Assembly (NCBI RefSeq): GCF_022953055.1
Contig: NZ_JALJEJ010000006.1
Span: 186,001-250,000 of the forward strand
Direction of reading: 5' to 3'
Source of the DNA: Mucilaginibacter straminoryzae
GTDB taxonomy: Bacteria > Bacteroidota > Bacteroidia > Sphingobacteriales > Sphingobacteriaceae
DNA: 64,000 nucleotides
A program made the translations under genes and the position numbers. The notes beneath the pieces were generated by a model. That model did no database searches. It saw only the letters and a program-made list of their open reading frames with translations, and was not told where the DNA came from. Shown one piece after another: positions 38,401-47,143 of this stretch. The stretch's first letter is position 1. Every line of letters begins with the position of its first letter.

Positions 38401-40289
38401 AGCGTACCCGCCGCCTTTCTGAAAGTGAAGAACGCTTCAACCTGGTTTCAAAAGCAACCAACGATACCATCTGGGACTGGAACCTGGTGACTAACCACAT
38501 GTGGCGGAGCGATAACTTCACCTCTATGTTTGGTTACCACCGTAATGAAGAGACGGAAAGCATTGGGTTCTGGTTCAACAAAATACATCCGGAAGATCGT
38601 AAGCGAGTGGAAAGCAGCGTTTACGACTCCATCAACCACAATAAAAAACAATGGTCTGCCGAGTATCGCTTTTTAAAGGCCAATGGCGATTACGCCATTA
38701 TCTTAGATCGCGGCAGTATCCTGCACGACGAGTTTGATACTCCTTACCGCATGGTGGGCTCCATAGTGGACGTGACACGCCTGATGGAGGCCGAAAAGAA
38801 ACTGAACACCAGCGAAGACCGCTTCCGTAAGGTATTTGAATCTAATATGGTCGGCATGGTATTTTCAGACGCTGATAGTACCATTTTAGAGGCTAACGAT
38901 GCCTTTCTTAATATGATTGGGTATGATCGTAAATCTCTTACAAACGGTCAGCTTAAATGGAATAAAATTACCCCGCCGGAATACCAGGCCATTTCACAAT
39001 GGGCTGTAGACGAACTTTCGGAAAAAGGCTTCTGTGCACCGTTCGAAAAGGAGTACATCCGTAAAGATGGTAAGCGGGTAAGCGTTTTGATGGGTGCCGC
39101 CAGGCTTGAGAATGAAGAAGCGAATGCAGTAGCCTATATTATCAACATTAGCGATCAGAAGGAAACCGAGCGCCGTAGAAAAGAGCTTCAAAAGCTGATT
39201 AAAAAACAACAAGACGAATTTTATAGCATCTTTTTAAATGCCCCTGCGCTAATTACCATCCGCCGGGGTAAAGAGCTGCGTTATGAGTTCGGGAATAAGT
39301 CTTTCGAAGAATTTATTGGCCATATCGACTATTTGGGCAAAACCACTGCAGAGGTTAATCCAGAGACATTCGGAAACAAGCTGAGAGAGATAGACCAGTA
39401 TGTGCTGAAAACCAAGCGTACATACATTGGTAAAGCCTTTAAAATAAAACGTAAGGACCCAATCACGGGTGAAGACGTGGGCAGCTGGTTCGATTTTATT
39501 TTCACGCCGGTATTTTCAGAGCATGGCAAAGTTGATGGCATTGCATTCTTCGGCTTTGACGTAACAGACCTGCTTAAAGCGCAGGAGGCCACCAAGCAAC
39601 TGATGCAGAAGAAGGACGAGTTTATGAGCATTGCCAGCCATGAGCTTAAAACACCGATTACCAGCTTAAAAGGCTCATTGCAGATTATGCAGCGGATGGC
39701 CGGTAAAAATTCCGACGTTAGGAATATCTATCCTTTCATAGATAAAGCAGACAAGCAAACGGCCAGGTTAACGGCTCTTGTAGAAGACCTGCTGGATGTT
39801 ACCCGTATTCAGGCCGGCAAAATGCTGTTTAATCTGGCATGGTTTAACGCGCAGGGAGCAATTACCGAATGCGTAGAAGATACGCAGGCTAACATCAACA
39901 CGCATAAGATCATTATCCAGGGTGCGGCTGATGTAGATGTATATGCAGACCGCCCGCGACTTGAGCAGGTGATCAGCAATTTCCTGTCGAATGCCATAAA
40001 GTATTCGCCAGAAGCGGGTAAGGTAATTGTTACGTTAGAGATTACTTCTGATCAGATGCTGAAGGTTTCCGTGACCGACTTTGGTATCGGTATCCCGCAT
40101 GATAAGAAAGACTTTGTATTTGACCGTTTTTTCCGTGTGCAGGAATCATCACATAAATTCTCAGGCTTAGGTTTAGGCTTATATATCTCCGCAGAAATCA
40201 TAAAAAGACATCATGGTGAGATTGGTGTTGAAAGTGAAGAAAACAAAGGCTCTACGTTCTGGTTTTCTATACCAGTGACAAAAAAATAA
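35430..40289 (+). CDS. CheB-CheR-PAS-histidine kinase fusion protein
   Basis: 1619 aa signalling protein. Order: CheB methylesterase (about 18-195; Ser26 in GASAGGLE, HLSSDYKS, GTGTDGTKG and the DGMPNSA end), CheR methyltransferase (about 205-475; WICACSTGEEAYS, FATDIDPSS, CRNMLIYM), a heptad coiled coil (about 640-730), five PAS-like domains (about 735-1385), HisKA with His1404 (SHELKTP) and HATPase with DFGIGIP and GLGLGLYIS. No membrane segment. The CheB-CheR pair may modify the protein itself or receptors; related fusions exist widely but their chemistry is little known. It follows the kinase-less phytochrome and precedes a lone receiver, so it is the likely kinase of a light pathway. Confidence 0.93.
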   Translation: MSEAKTIPSTANTVSGQKYVVAIGASAGGLEAIHEFFDHMPNNSSFAFIVIQHLSSDYKSLLVELVSKHTHMRVLEAAQDMLIQPDCVYIIPNNKLITIKGNRLRLADKTHDKSPNTAIDTFLLTLAQEKKEKAIAIILSGTGTDGTKGIEAIKECGGMVIVQDPNTAKFDGMPNSAITSGNADFILPPAKMQEELFNYIKQKPVNVLTKGKIDDTLLDEIFALIYKNSGQEFNLYKTPTIIRRIARRMTNTGTSNLPEYVNILRSDPAEIEALGKDFLIGVTRFFRDKQAFECLEQQIIPQIVDAKENGETLKIWICACSTGEEAYSVAILVYDYLQKQRKQLEVKIFATDIDPSSVEIASKNCYAPAAVKDIDPVLMEKYFIKEGKNYSVIAPIRKLIVFARHNVTKAPPFIKNDLITCRNMLIYMNNLLQQKVLSTFHFSLNPGGYLFLGSSESAAVLKDGMQEVNGKWKFYKKTGSINYATHNTYHTTGSPVSDHTADKIKNLLKPAQKSIKTIADDVNELLAEEFGCVGIYIDKNYEIKETMGNFRRYLSLPERKLDLNLLNMVPREISAILNTAIRKSWKENKKVALKRVRIKKDTKDQLINIYVKPPDAQSAMAYTLIMLHESGLDTVGDKDLMQDNLIDNLQQNDYILELEAELTETRNNLQMAVEEMDTTNEELQSSNEELLSANEELQSSNEELQSLNEELHTLNTEHQLKIKELIELNDDLDNYFKSTDIGQVFLDNNLVIRKFNPASVKMINLIEADIGRPISHISHNIYAENFVHDLQQVVHNGGLIEKEVQLKSGVRCLMRILPYIRKDKQKDGVVISFVDISVITELNNIISGVFNSTTSAIIAFNAVRNKEGKINGFKCIAANNVAAKMLNRDKDELINLTLNNDLPQLAENELFERYVNVVETGQVYQSEYQSRNQQWYQVVAVKMADGLATTFTDITDRKNAEQKLRKNYNELITARENLKKLNDELEDKVQERTRRLSESEERFNLVSKATNDTIWDWNLVTNHMWRSDNFTSMFGYHRNEETESIGFWFNKIHPEDRKRVESSVYDSINHNKKQWSAEYRFLKANGDYAIILDRGSILHDEFDTPYRMVGSIVDVTRLMEAEKKLNTSEDRFRKVFESNMVGMVFSDADSTILEANDAFLNMIGYDRKSLTNGQLKWNKITPPEYQAISQWAVDELSEKGFCAPFEKEYIRKDGKRVSVLMGAARLENEEANAVAYIINISDQKETERRRKELQKLIKKQQDEFYSIFLNAPALITIRRGKELRYEFGNKSFEEFIGHIDYLGKTTAEVNPETFGNKLREIDQYVLKTKRTYIGKAFKIKRKDPITGEDVGSWFDFIFTPVFSEHGKVDGIAFFGFDVTDLLKAQEATKQLMQKKDEFMSIASHELKTPITSLKGSLQIMQRMAGKNSDVRNIYPFIDKADKQTARLTALVEDLLDVTRIQAGKMLFNLAWFNAQGAITECVEDTQANINTHKIIIQGAADVDVYADRPRLEQVISNFLSNAIKYSPEAGKVIVTLEITSDQMLKVSVTDFGIGIPHDKKDFVFDRFFRVQESSHKFSGLGLGLYISAEIIKRHHGEIGVESEENKGSTFWFSIPVTKK
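37467..37571 (+). repeat. 21-bp coding repeat, heptad coiled coil
   Basis: Five tandem 21-bp units encode NEELQSS, NEELLSA, NEELQSS, NEELQSL, NEELHTL. They form the signalling coiled coil between CheR and the first PAS domain. Common in this protein type; the units vary at the DNA level, so they are old. Confidence 0.85.
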
Positions 40290-40292
40290 TAA

Positions 40293-40322
40293 TTGGAATT
40301 ATTTAATTAATAATTAGATTTG
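40293..40322 (+). promoter_or_regulatory. Consensus promoter of the response regulator gene
   Basis: TTG (40293-40295), 19 bases, TAGATTTG (40315-40322): exact match to the Bacteroidota sigma-A consensus. It lies wholly in the 51-bp gap after the kinase gene, 18 bases before the regulator ATG. The regulator can thus be made independently of the operon upstream. Confidence 0.65.
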
Positions 40323-40340
40323 TTTTCTGCATAACTATCT

Positions 40341-40715
40341 ATGGACGAATCAACAAAAAGAATCATCATTTTCGATGACGATGAGGACATATTGTCCATC
40401 TGCTCGTACATCCTTGAAGAACAGGGCTGGGAAGTACACACTTATACCGATTGCAATAATATTATTGAAAAGGTATCCAGCGTAAATCCGTTAGTGATTT
40501 TAATGGACAATTGGATCCCTGATGCAGGCGGTATTGTAGCAACCCAAACACTTAAGAATGATGAGGAGTTGAAAAACATCCCGGTAATCTATTTTTCGGC
40601 AAATAGCGATATCCAGTTACTGGCAGAACACGCAGGTGCAGAAACTTATCTGGCAAAACCTTTTGACCTGGATGATCTGGAGCAGATCATCAACACCGTA
40701 CTGGTTAAGCAATAA
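40341..40715 (+). CDS. Single-domain response regulator
   Basis: 124 aa receiver only. Acidic pocket at 12-14 (FDDDED), phosphoacceptor Asp56 (LMDNWIPD), Ser86 in the switch position (YFSANS), Lys106 (LAKPF). No output domain, as in CheY and Spo0F. Likely partner of the adjacent CheB-CheR-kinase fusion; it could relay to a further protein or act by binding. It has its own promoter and ends at a strong terminator. Confidence 0.92.
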   Translation: MDESTKRIIIFDDDEDILSICSYILEEQGWEVHTYTDCNNIIEKVSSVNPLVILMDNWIPDAGGIVATQTLKNDEELKNIPVIYFSANSDIQLLAEHAGAETYLAKPFDLDDLEQIINTVLVKQ

Positions 40716-40739
40716 ACAGATCTCATTTAAATGATATAA

Positions 40740-40772
40740 AAAAACCCTGTTGCCAAATGCAACAGGGTTTTT
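40740..40772. terminator. Strong bidirectional terminator
   Basis: AAAAACCCTGTTGC pairs perfectly with GCAACAGGGTTTTT (14 bp) around CAAAT. It separates the response regulator from the convergent outer-membrane protein gene and can serve both. Confidence 0.92.
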
Positions 40773-40777
40773 CCGTT

Positions 40778-43700
40778 TTATTCGTTAAGTGACGGACCAC
40801 CCGGGCCAGGGCCGCCGGGACCACCACCAGGGCCACCAAAGCCACCGCCATCTCTTCTAAAGCCTCTTTCACCAGGCTGTTGCGTAGGCGCTCTTCCGGC
40901 AAATTTCTGTAACCTTAAGGTGAACGTTAGCAAGAAGTAACGGCCAAGCCTGTTGGTATTGGTTTGTGTAATAGACGTAGCTGTAGTGTTACTGCTGAAG
41001 CCTGTATTCTGGTTAAAGGCATCGAATACAGAAGCACGAATAGTCGCTGCATTGTTCTTCAGGAAGCGGCGTTCAGCATACGCATTTAAAATATTAGGGT
41101 TCGTAACCGCAACGGTATAACCATAGTTAATTTGGTGGCTGAAATCATAGCCTAAAGTCCAGTCTTTCCAGAAATAGTTTTTACCATTGATACCCAGTGT
41201 CCAGGTTCTTACATTGGCACCGCCCTGTGTCAGGTTATTCTTTACAGAGTTATTTGTTTTATTGATAGAGTAATTGGACAGGAACTGCACGTCTACAATA
41301 TCCGTCAGATCTACGCGGAAACGCATGCCCGGCGTTAATATCAAATTCTTGGCAATGTTCTTCTGGCTGGTAAGCGCTGCGTTTACAGAGTCTACACTGC
41401 TTACGTAACCCACGTTATTTGAGTAGGTGGCGCTTCCGTTGAACATTAATGTATAACGGCGGTTAGCCCATGGCTTAGCATAAGTAAAGAAGCCATTAGC
41501 CGAATAATAACCATCGGTATTTACATACCTGGTTAAGATGGTATTCTGCAGATCGCGGTATTCTGCATTATTGCTTAACGCCTTGCTCCTTGGAACCGTG
41601 ATCACATTTGTGGAGATCTTATCATTGGTTTGCGTGAACGAAGCGTTGGCAAAAATTACATCACCTGTCTGGAAGCTGAATTTGTTGTACCTGATGTTAA
41701 AGTTGTTGGCAAATTCCGGCTTCAGGTTAGGGTTACCTTGTACAGGGTATAACGCGTTTGAGAAATCGGTAACAGGCTGCAACTGGCTAAAGCTTGGCAT
41801 ATTGTTGTTACCATTATAATTAATGCTTAAAGAGTTGCTGCGTGCAAAGTTGTAAACAAAACGGGCCGTTGGCGAGAAGTTAACAGTTGTTACGTGAGTT
41901 TGTACACCGGTGGTGATAGAATTACCATCAAGAATAGCCGGTTGTATCCCTAAACCTAATGTATAGTTATATTTCTTCTCGATCACCCGGTAGTTTAAAC
42001 CCGCGCGGTGAGTAATAAATGTATAATTGAAGTTGTTACTTAACCTAGCATAATTGGTACGTGTACCAAAAGTATTTAAGGTATCGGTTTCCTTATCGCT
42101 GGAGGTATAGGTATTATTATACGCGTAGTTCAGCTCCATAAAAGAAACTTTACCAACGGGCTCTAAATAAGACAAGCTTGTGCTCACCGCATGATTGTTG
42201 CTGTTAGTAGTAATCAGCTGGTTAAGCGGAGCAAGTGGTGTACCCGCCGAATAATTGTATATGGGGTTCTGCGACTGATCATTGCTACCGGTGCTTAAAT
42301 TCACTAACACGTTAAAATTACGGCCCTTGGTGCTGAAGCGGTGATTATACATTGCGCTTAAACCCAGGTTCGGCGCTGATGAATTCGCATAAGTTTGTGA
42401 GGTATATGCCGTGCTGGTATACAGCTGCCCCGTTGTGCGCGATGTTTGCTGGTTCAGCACATTATCGTCAGACAGGGTAAGCGTTTTTGCGTAAGTAAAT
42501 GTAGGCGTTACCTTTAAGTAATTAATGGTATCCGGCCGGTACTCAATGTTGAAGTTAAACCGGTGATTGATATTATTATCGTTCTCTGTACTAGTCTGGT
42601 TGGTGCTACTCGGGAATTGGCCGGTATTCAACTGTTGCGATACGCTATTAGTAAATGTGCTGTTATCTGCAAAGCTGTAGCTGCCGTAGGCCGCAATATG
42701 CTTACCCCATTGATCACGGTAGTTACCTCCGATAGAATGTGCATTAGTAATACCGTTCTGGCTGCTGGTTAAGCTACCGCCGCCACCGAAACGTGCAGCG
42801 TTACCGCGGCCGCCGCCACCACCGCCGCCGAAGTTGCCGCCCGCACCGCCACCGCCGAAACCACCGCTGGGGCTGCCAAAAGAGAAGGTGTTTACGTTGG
42901 TATTATTCAGATTTCCTAAAACAGAAATTTGCCTGTCGCCTTTAAAACTGAAGTAATTCAATGATCCCAGGTAACGGTTATCATTACTTTGCGGGGTTAA
43001 TGCCCCGGCTCCCGAAGCCGGCGCTGTATTTTTAGGCAATAAGTCGCTGCCATCGCCGCCGGTTGCTTGTAACGAGTAACCGTAGTTGCGGTCTTTCCTG
43101 ATGTTGACGTTCAGCACTTTATTAGGTTCCCCGGTTTTAATACCGGTTAAATTAGCCTGATCGCCGTAGTCGTCTACCACCTGTATACTTTCCAGAAGAT
43201 CTGCCGGGATGTTGCGGGTCAACGAGGTAACGTCGCCGCCCATGTAATCCTTACCATTAATACGCACTTTGGTAATCTGCTGGCCTTGCGCGGTTACCGC
43301 TCCCGATGTCGGGTCTACATCCACACCCGGCGCCTTTTTCAAGGCATCCTCAAGGGTGGCGTTAGGTCTTACGTTCAAAGCGCTTACTTTATATTCAACG
43401 GTATCTTCTTTTACCGCCACCGCGTTCACCCCGACAATCTTTACCTCGTTCAGGGTGGTGTTGGCAACTTTTAACAGAATATTACCCAGATCGGCCACAC
43501 GCATGTTAGCATCAATGCTGTAATGCTTAATCAGTGTCTGGTAGCCGATGGATTTGATAGTCAGTGTGATTTTGGTGCCGTTTATATTAGGGAAGGTAAA
43601 ACGGCCGTTCACATCTGCTGCGGCGTTTACACTATCCTTTTTATCTGAAACAAGGGTAACTACACTGCCCGGCAAGGTAGCTTTTGTAGAATCAATAACA

Positions 43701-43786
43701 GTTCCTCTAACCTCGTGCGCAACCTGCGCAGATGCATAAGAAAAGCCAAAAAATAAAATTACAAGTAATAAGGGTATACGTTTCAT
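40778..43786 (-). CDS. Outer-membrane beta-barrel protein, TonB-receptor-like, with Gly-rich insert
   Basis: 1002 aa. Signal peptide ending SYASAQ, carboxypeptidase-regulatory-like domain (about 25-110), plug-like domain (about 115-235, LEDALKKAPGVDVD, ITKVRINGKDYMGGD), then a large barrel of the OMP_b-brl_3 type. Between plug and barrel is a Gly-rich stretch (about 300-335) and the C terminus is Gly/Pro-rich (GGFGGPGGGPGGPGPGG), so the last residues do not form the usual aromatic end strand. No SusD partner. Such proteins may transport peptides, metals or unknown ligands. Not part of the light locus on the other strand. Confidence 0.85.
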   Translation of the reverse strand: MKRIPLLLVILFFGFSYASAQVAHEVRGTVIDSTKATLPGSVVTLVSDKKDSVNAAADVNGRFTFPNINGTKITLTIKSIGYQTLIKHYSIDANMRVADLGNILLKVANTTLNEVKIVGVNAVAVKEDTVEYKVSALNVRPNATLEDALKKAPGVDVDPTSGAVTAQGQQITKVRINGKDYMGGDVTSLTRNIPADLLESIQVVDDYGDQANLTGIKTGEPNKVLNVNIRKDRNYGYSLQATGGDGSDLLPKNTAPASGAGALTPQSNDNRYLGSLNYFSFKGDRQISVLGNLNNTNVNTFSFGSPSGGFGGGGAGGNFGGGGGGGRGNAARFGGGGSLTSSQNGITNAHSIGGNYRDQWGKHIAAYGSYSFADNSTFTNSVSQQLNTGQFPSSTNQTSTENDNNINHRFNFNIEYRPDTINYLKVTPTFTYAKTLTLSDDNVLNQQTSRTTGQLYTSTAYTSQTYANSSAPNLGLSAMYNHRFSTKGRNFNVLVNLSTGSNDQSQNPIYNYSAGTPLAPLNQLITTNSNNHAVSTSLSYLEPVGKVSFMELNYAYNNTYTSSDKETDTLNTFGTRTNYARLSNNFNYTFITHRAGLNYRVIEKKYNYTLGLGIQPAILDGNSITTGVQTHVTTVNFSPTARFVYNFARSNSLSINYNGNNNMPSFSQLQPVTDFSNALYPVQGNPNLKPEFANNFNIRYNKFSFQTGDVIFANASFTQTNDKISTNVITVPRSKALSNNAEYRDLQNTILTRYVNTDGYYSANGFFTYAKPWANRRYTLMFNGSATYSNNVGYVSSVDSVNAALTSQKNIAKNLILTPGMRFRVDLTDIVDVQFLSNYSINKTNNSVKNNLTQGGANVRTWTLGINGKNYFWKDWTLGYDFSHQINYGYTVAVTNPNILNAYAERRFLKNNAATIRASVFDAFNQNTGFSSNTTATSITQTNTNRLGRYFLLTFTLRLQKFAGRAPTQQPGERGFRRDGGGFGGPGGGPGGPGPGGPSLNE

Positions 43787-44136
43787 TTGCCTATTGGATC
43801 AATATCATTGTTGAATTTGTCACCTAATGACACATTCATCGTGCAAAGGTTCAATTAGTTTGGTATAATTATTTGTTTTCTATAGGATTGTTACATTTAG
43901 AACCTTAATATCTATTATAAATGTTACAATAGGGCTTTTTCGGCCATTTTTAGGCATATCATAATATTTTTTAATACTGTTTCTTAAGGAATGGTGTAAT
44001 TATCATCTGTATCATTAAAATCGTTGTTATTTACCACACAAACCAGCAGCCCTTGAACACGCAACTCATTCAATTACAAATTCTTAAAACATAATTTTCA
44101 ACCGTTCGTTCCTTTTAAACTAAAAAATAGTCAGCT
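43787..44136. other. 350-bp AT-rich intergenic region
   Basis: Divergent upstream region of the outer-membrane protein and a small hypothetical gene. I see no hairpin, repeat or full consensus promoter; a minus-strand AACCTTTG (about 43852-43859) is the nearest -7-like match for the outer-membrane gene. Confidence 0.4.
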
Positions 44137-44409
44137 ATGAATATCAGAGGCGCGAATCTGCATACCAAAGTGCATAACTGGATCGACACGATTGGTTTTA
44201 GACTGAACACGGTGAATACTGATCAGAAAAACAGGATCACCACCAGGCACTATTTTTTTGAGACCTTCAATTTTTTTGAGAAATCTAAAGACGATTCACC
44301 AGAGAAAGCGCGCTTTATGTGTTTTGACACTTATGGCGAAAAGGTAAAAGTGAAATCATTGCTCGATCTACAGGCTGCCTTCTTTGAAAATATCAGCCAG
44401 CTAAAATAA
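44137..44409 (+). CDS. Small hypothetical protein
   Basis: 90 aa, no signal or membrane segment, basic and aromatic: MNIRGANLHTKVHNWIDTIG, then HYFFETFNFFEKSKDD and MCFDTYGEKVKVKSLLDLQ. Codon use matches its neighbours and the ATG is well placed after an AT-rich leader, so I take it as real. I do not recognise a family. It is 17 bp from the stop of the convergent protease gene. Confidence 0.6.
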   Translation: MNIRGANLHTKVHNWIDTIGFRLNTVNTDQKNRITTRHYFFETFNFFEKSKDDSPEKARFMCFDTYGEKVKVKSLLDLQAAFFENISQLK

Positions 44410-44426
44410 CCGCTGTACTTCTGGTT

Positions 44427-45719
44427 TTATATTCTTCTTTTGAGCGTTAAAATAAAGCGTTGTCGCTTTTTATCCCTAAAGATATCGAGTAGCAGGCTAC
44501 GGTCATTATAAGACTTAAAGATGTTGTCGATATCCTGTATGGTCATTTCAGCTACCGGCTTAAAATTGACGGCGGTAATGATATCGTCTTTCCGTAAACC
44601 AATGTCATCTGCTGCCGAACCCGGTTCCACCCGGCTGATGACAATCGTATGTAAATCCTTGCCATCGGCATAGTATTCCAGGCCGCTCATGTCGTGTTCG
44701 AACGGCTTCTTATAATTACCTGATGGCTTCAGGTACATCATGTTGTTCTGGTAATCCATAATAACGGCAAAACGGTTCAAGATACCCAGCCCGATGCTAC
44801 CGTCGCGGTTTACCCTGTCCTTAGCAGCAACCTGCGGATTATCAAACGGCAGCGAGGTGATCACATCTTTAAATTTATACTTGCCAATATCCAGTTCATC
44901 TACCCGGCTCAGCAAGCCGTTAACCGGCCCTGTTAAACCAATGCCCAGGTTACCTTGTATAAACTTGCGATCCTGCGGCAATTTATGCAGTGCATTTTCA
45001 AGCATCAGCGGATGCCCCGCACCAAAATCAATCAGCAGCCTGGCCACATCCGGCGATTTACCATCTACGTTGACGCCAGCCTCTATGTAAGGCTTGTTCT
45101 GTTCTATCTTTATCGGAATTTTGTACCCCCGTTTAAACTCTTTTATAGAGCCGGGCCTGGCAAGTGTGATGGTGGTATCTGAAAAACTGAGCTTAACTGC
45201 CAGGCTGTTAAACAGATCGTACCCGATAAGGCCGTGAACCGGCATCCCGGCATAGTTGGATAGCCCGAACTGATCTTTATTAAGTACGGCTGCAGATAAG
45301 TTGCTACCCCTCACACCATCGATATCAAAAGTTAATCCGCTGGCGATGGATGCCTCCAGGTCTGAACCTTCTCCCAATCCTGACAACTGGATCCGGCGTT
45401 TGGTATTGATCCGGGCGGAATCGGCCATGGCAGGGTCGGTAATCACAATGATACCTACACCACTGTCTACAATAAAATTAAACGGCCCCCTGCCCCCTAC
45501 CCTCACACTAACGATCAACAAATTTCTAACCAGCTTAAAAGGCACCACCACACGCTTTTTCCCTTCGGGCAATTCAAAAAACTGCGCGTTGGCCGCATAT
45601 GCCATCACCATGAGTATCAGCAGACCAATACAACGCCGGAAACAATATGTGATGGGCTTAAACGACAATTTATACTTATAATTGGAAGTTAAAATTACAT
45701 AAACATCAGCAGCAATCAT
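44427..45719 (-). CDS. Exported aspartyl protease-like protein with PDZ domain
   Basis: Retropepsin-like fold duplicated in one chain: FIVDSGVGIIVIT (first Asp motif, DSG) and LLIDFGAGHPLML (second, DFGAG), then a PDZ domain over the last 85 residues (VISRVEPGSAADDIGLRKDDII). A membrane/signal segment is at about 30-45 (GLLILMVMAYAANAQ). The only nearby ATG is at 45719, 7 bases from the divergent gene's start, which gives an over-long leader; a TTG at 45668 (MSFKPITYCF) fits the signal better. Periplasmic proteins of this kind are widespread in Bacteroidota and poorly characterised; activity is inferred. Confidence 0.82.
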   Translation of the reverse strand: MIAADVYVILTSNYKYKLSFKPITYCFRRCIGLLILMVMAYAANAQFFELPEGKKRVVVPFKLVRNLLIVSVRVGGRGPFNFIVDSGVGIIVITDPAMADSARINTKRRIQLSGLGEGSDLEASIASGLTFDIDGVRGSNLSAAVLNKDQFGLSNYAGMPVHGLIGYDLFNSLAVKLSFSDTTITLARPGSIKEFKRGYKIPIKIEQNKPYIEAGVNVDGKSPDVARLLIDFGAGHPLMLENALHKLPQDRKFIQGNLGIGLTGPVNGLLSRVDELDIGKYKFKDVITSLPFDNPQVAAKDRVNRDGSIGLGILNRFAVIMDYQNNMMYLKPSGNYKKPFEHDMSGLEYYADGKDLHTIVISRVEPGSAADDIGLRKDDIITAVNFKPVAEMTIQDIDNIFKSYNDRSLLLDIFRDKKRQRFILTLKRRI

Positions 45720-45725
45720 AACGAT

Positions 45726-47054
45726 ATGTACAGGCAGATAAGCCGCATTTTACTTTGTATACTGGTCTTGGTTTCTACACTGAATATCGCCGAAGCCGGT
45801 GGCATCCGGAAGCGGAAGATCAGAAGATTGTTTAAACATTCCGCCATTTTTAACGACCACTTTACAGGCTTTGCACTGTATGACCTGGATGAGAACAAAA
45901 GCTTGCTTGAAATTAACGCCGATAAATATTACACCCCGGCTTCCAATACCAAACTGTTTACGTTTTATACTTCGCTGAAAATATTAGGTGATTCCATCCC
46001 CGCACTGAAATACCAGCTCATGGGCGACTCGCTATTGTTCTGGGGAACGGGAGATCCCTCTTTTCTGCACCCCGACTTAAAGGGAACCAAAGCTCTGCAT
46101 TTTTTGCAGCAGTCGGGGAAACAGCTTTATTTCTGTAATGGCTTATATCAAAATGAAATTTTGGGCAGCGGTTGGGCCTGGGACGATTATAACGATTATT
46201 ACCAGGCAGAGATTAACGAATTACCGCTTTACGGTAACCTGGTAGAGATCAGGAAAGGAAACGGCAAATTGATACAATCTGCTCCGGATTTCTTCGCCCA
46301 CCTATTGAAGGCGGATAGCAGCCTCCGGACAAATTCATTTACCGTCAGAAGAAACCTTACAGATAATACACTCATGTACCCTGTTTCGGCATCGCCGACA
46401 GAAAACTATCACCAATACGTTCCCTTTCAGACCAGCACAGCTCTAACCATTGCTTTATTGCAAGACACCCTGAAGCTAAACGTTTGTAGCCTGCACCTGC
46501 CTTTACCTGCAGATGCCCATACCATTTACGATCTGAATGCGGATACCGTCTACCGGCATATGCTTCAGCCGAGCGATAATTTTATCGCGGAGCAGTTATT
46601 GCTCAGTTGCTCGTCCGTAAAGTTTGGTTACCTCAACAGTGATTCGGTACGAAACTACTCCTTAAGCCATTTTCTGAATGACCTGCCTGACAAACCGGAG
46701 TGGCACGATGGCTCTGGCTTATCGCGATTGAACCTTTTTACCCCGCGCGACCTGATTGCGTTGCTATTAAAAATCAGGGCTGAAATTAATAATGATGAGC
46801 GTTTATTTAGTTTATTGCCTGCCGGTGGTGTTTCCGGAACGTTGAAGCGGGTATACCAAACGGATAACGGTAAGCCCTTTGTATTTGCCAAAACAGGGAG
46901 CCTCTCTAACAATTATAACCAAAGCGGCTACCTAATTACCAGGAAGGGTAAACACCTGGCCTTTAGCCTGATGAACAACAATTTTGTAGAGCCTTCGCGC
47001 ACGGTAAGAGACGAGATTGTAAAACTGATGACCTATATTCACGATAACTTTTAA
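45726..47054 (+). CDS. D-alanyl-D-alanine carboxypeptidase/endopeptidase, PBP4 (S13) type
   Basis: Periplasmic enzyme that trims peptidoglycan peptides. Signal peptide ending AEAGG (about 25). Active-site motifs: SxxK as SNTK (Ser73, Lys76), SxN as SDN (PSDNFIAEQLLLS, about 282), DGSGLSR (about 327) and KTG (FAKTGSLSNN, about 388). 442 aa, with a shorter insert between SxxK and SxN than E. coli DacB. Followed by an NlpC/P60 hydrolase gene, also a cell-wall enzyme, 90 bp on. Divergent from the protease gene with almost no intergenic space. Confidence 0.9.
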   Translation: MYRQISRILLCILVLVSTLNIAEAGGIRKRKIRRLFKHSAIFNDHFTGFALYDLDENKSLLEINADKYYTPASNTKLFTFYTSLKILGDSIPALKYQLMGDSLLFWGTGDPSFLHPDLKGTKALHFLQQSGKQLYFCNGLYQNEILGSGWAWDDYNDYYQAEINELPLYGNLVEIRKGNGKLIQSAPDFFAHLLKADSSLRTNSFTVRRNLTDNTLMYPVSASPTENYHQYVPFQTSTALTIALLQDTLKLNVCSLHLPLPADAHTIYDLNADTVYRHMLQPSDNFIAEQLLLSCSSVKFGYLNSDSVRNYSLSHFLNDLPDKPEWHDGSGLSRLNLFTPRDLIALLLKIRAEINNDERLFSLLPAGGVSGTLKRVYQTDNGKPFVFAKTGSLSNNYNQSGYLITRKGKHLAFSLMNNNFVEPSRTVRDEIVKLMTYIHDNF

Positions 47055-47143
47055 GCGATTTTAACAGCATAGCTTTTACTCCGGGATGAATAATCACCAC
47101 ATTCTCAAAACATTATTACGGCGTTTCCTGTAATTAATTGAGA

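Noticed and set aside
42765-42880. GC-rich, G/C-skewed stretch
   Set aside because: It encodes the Gly-rich insert of the outer-membrane protein; the skew follows from GGN codons and is not a separate element.
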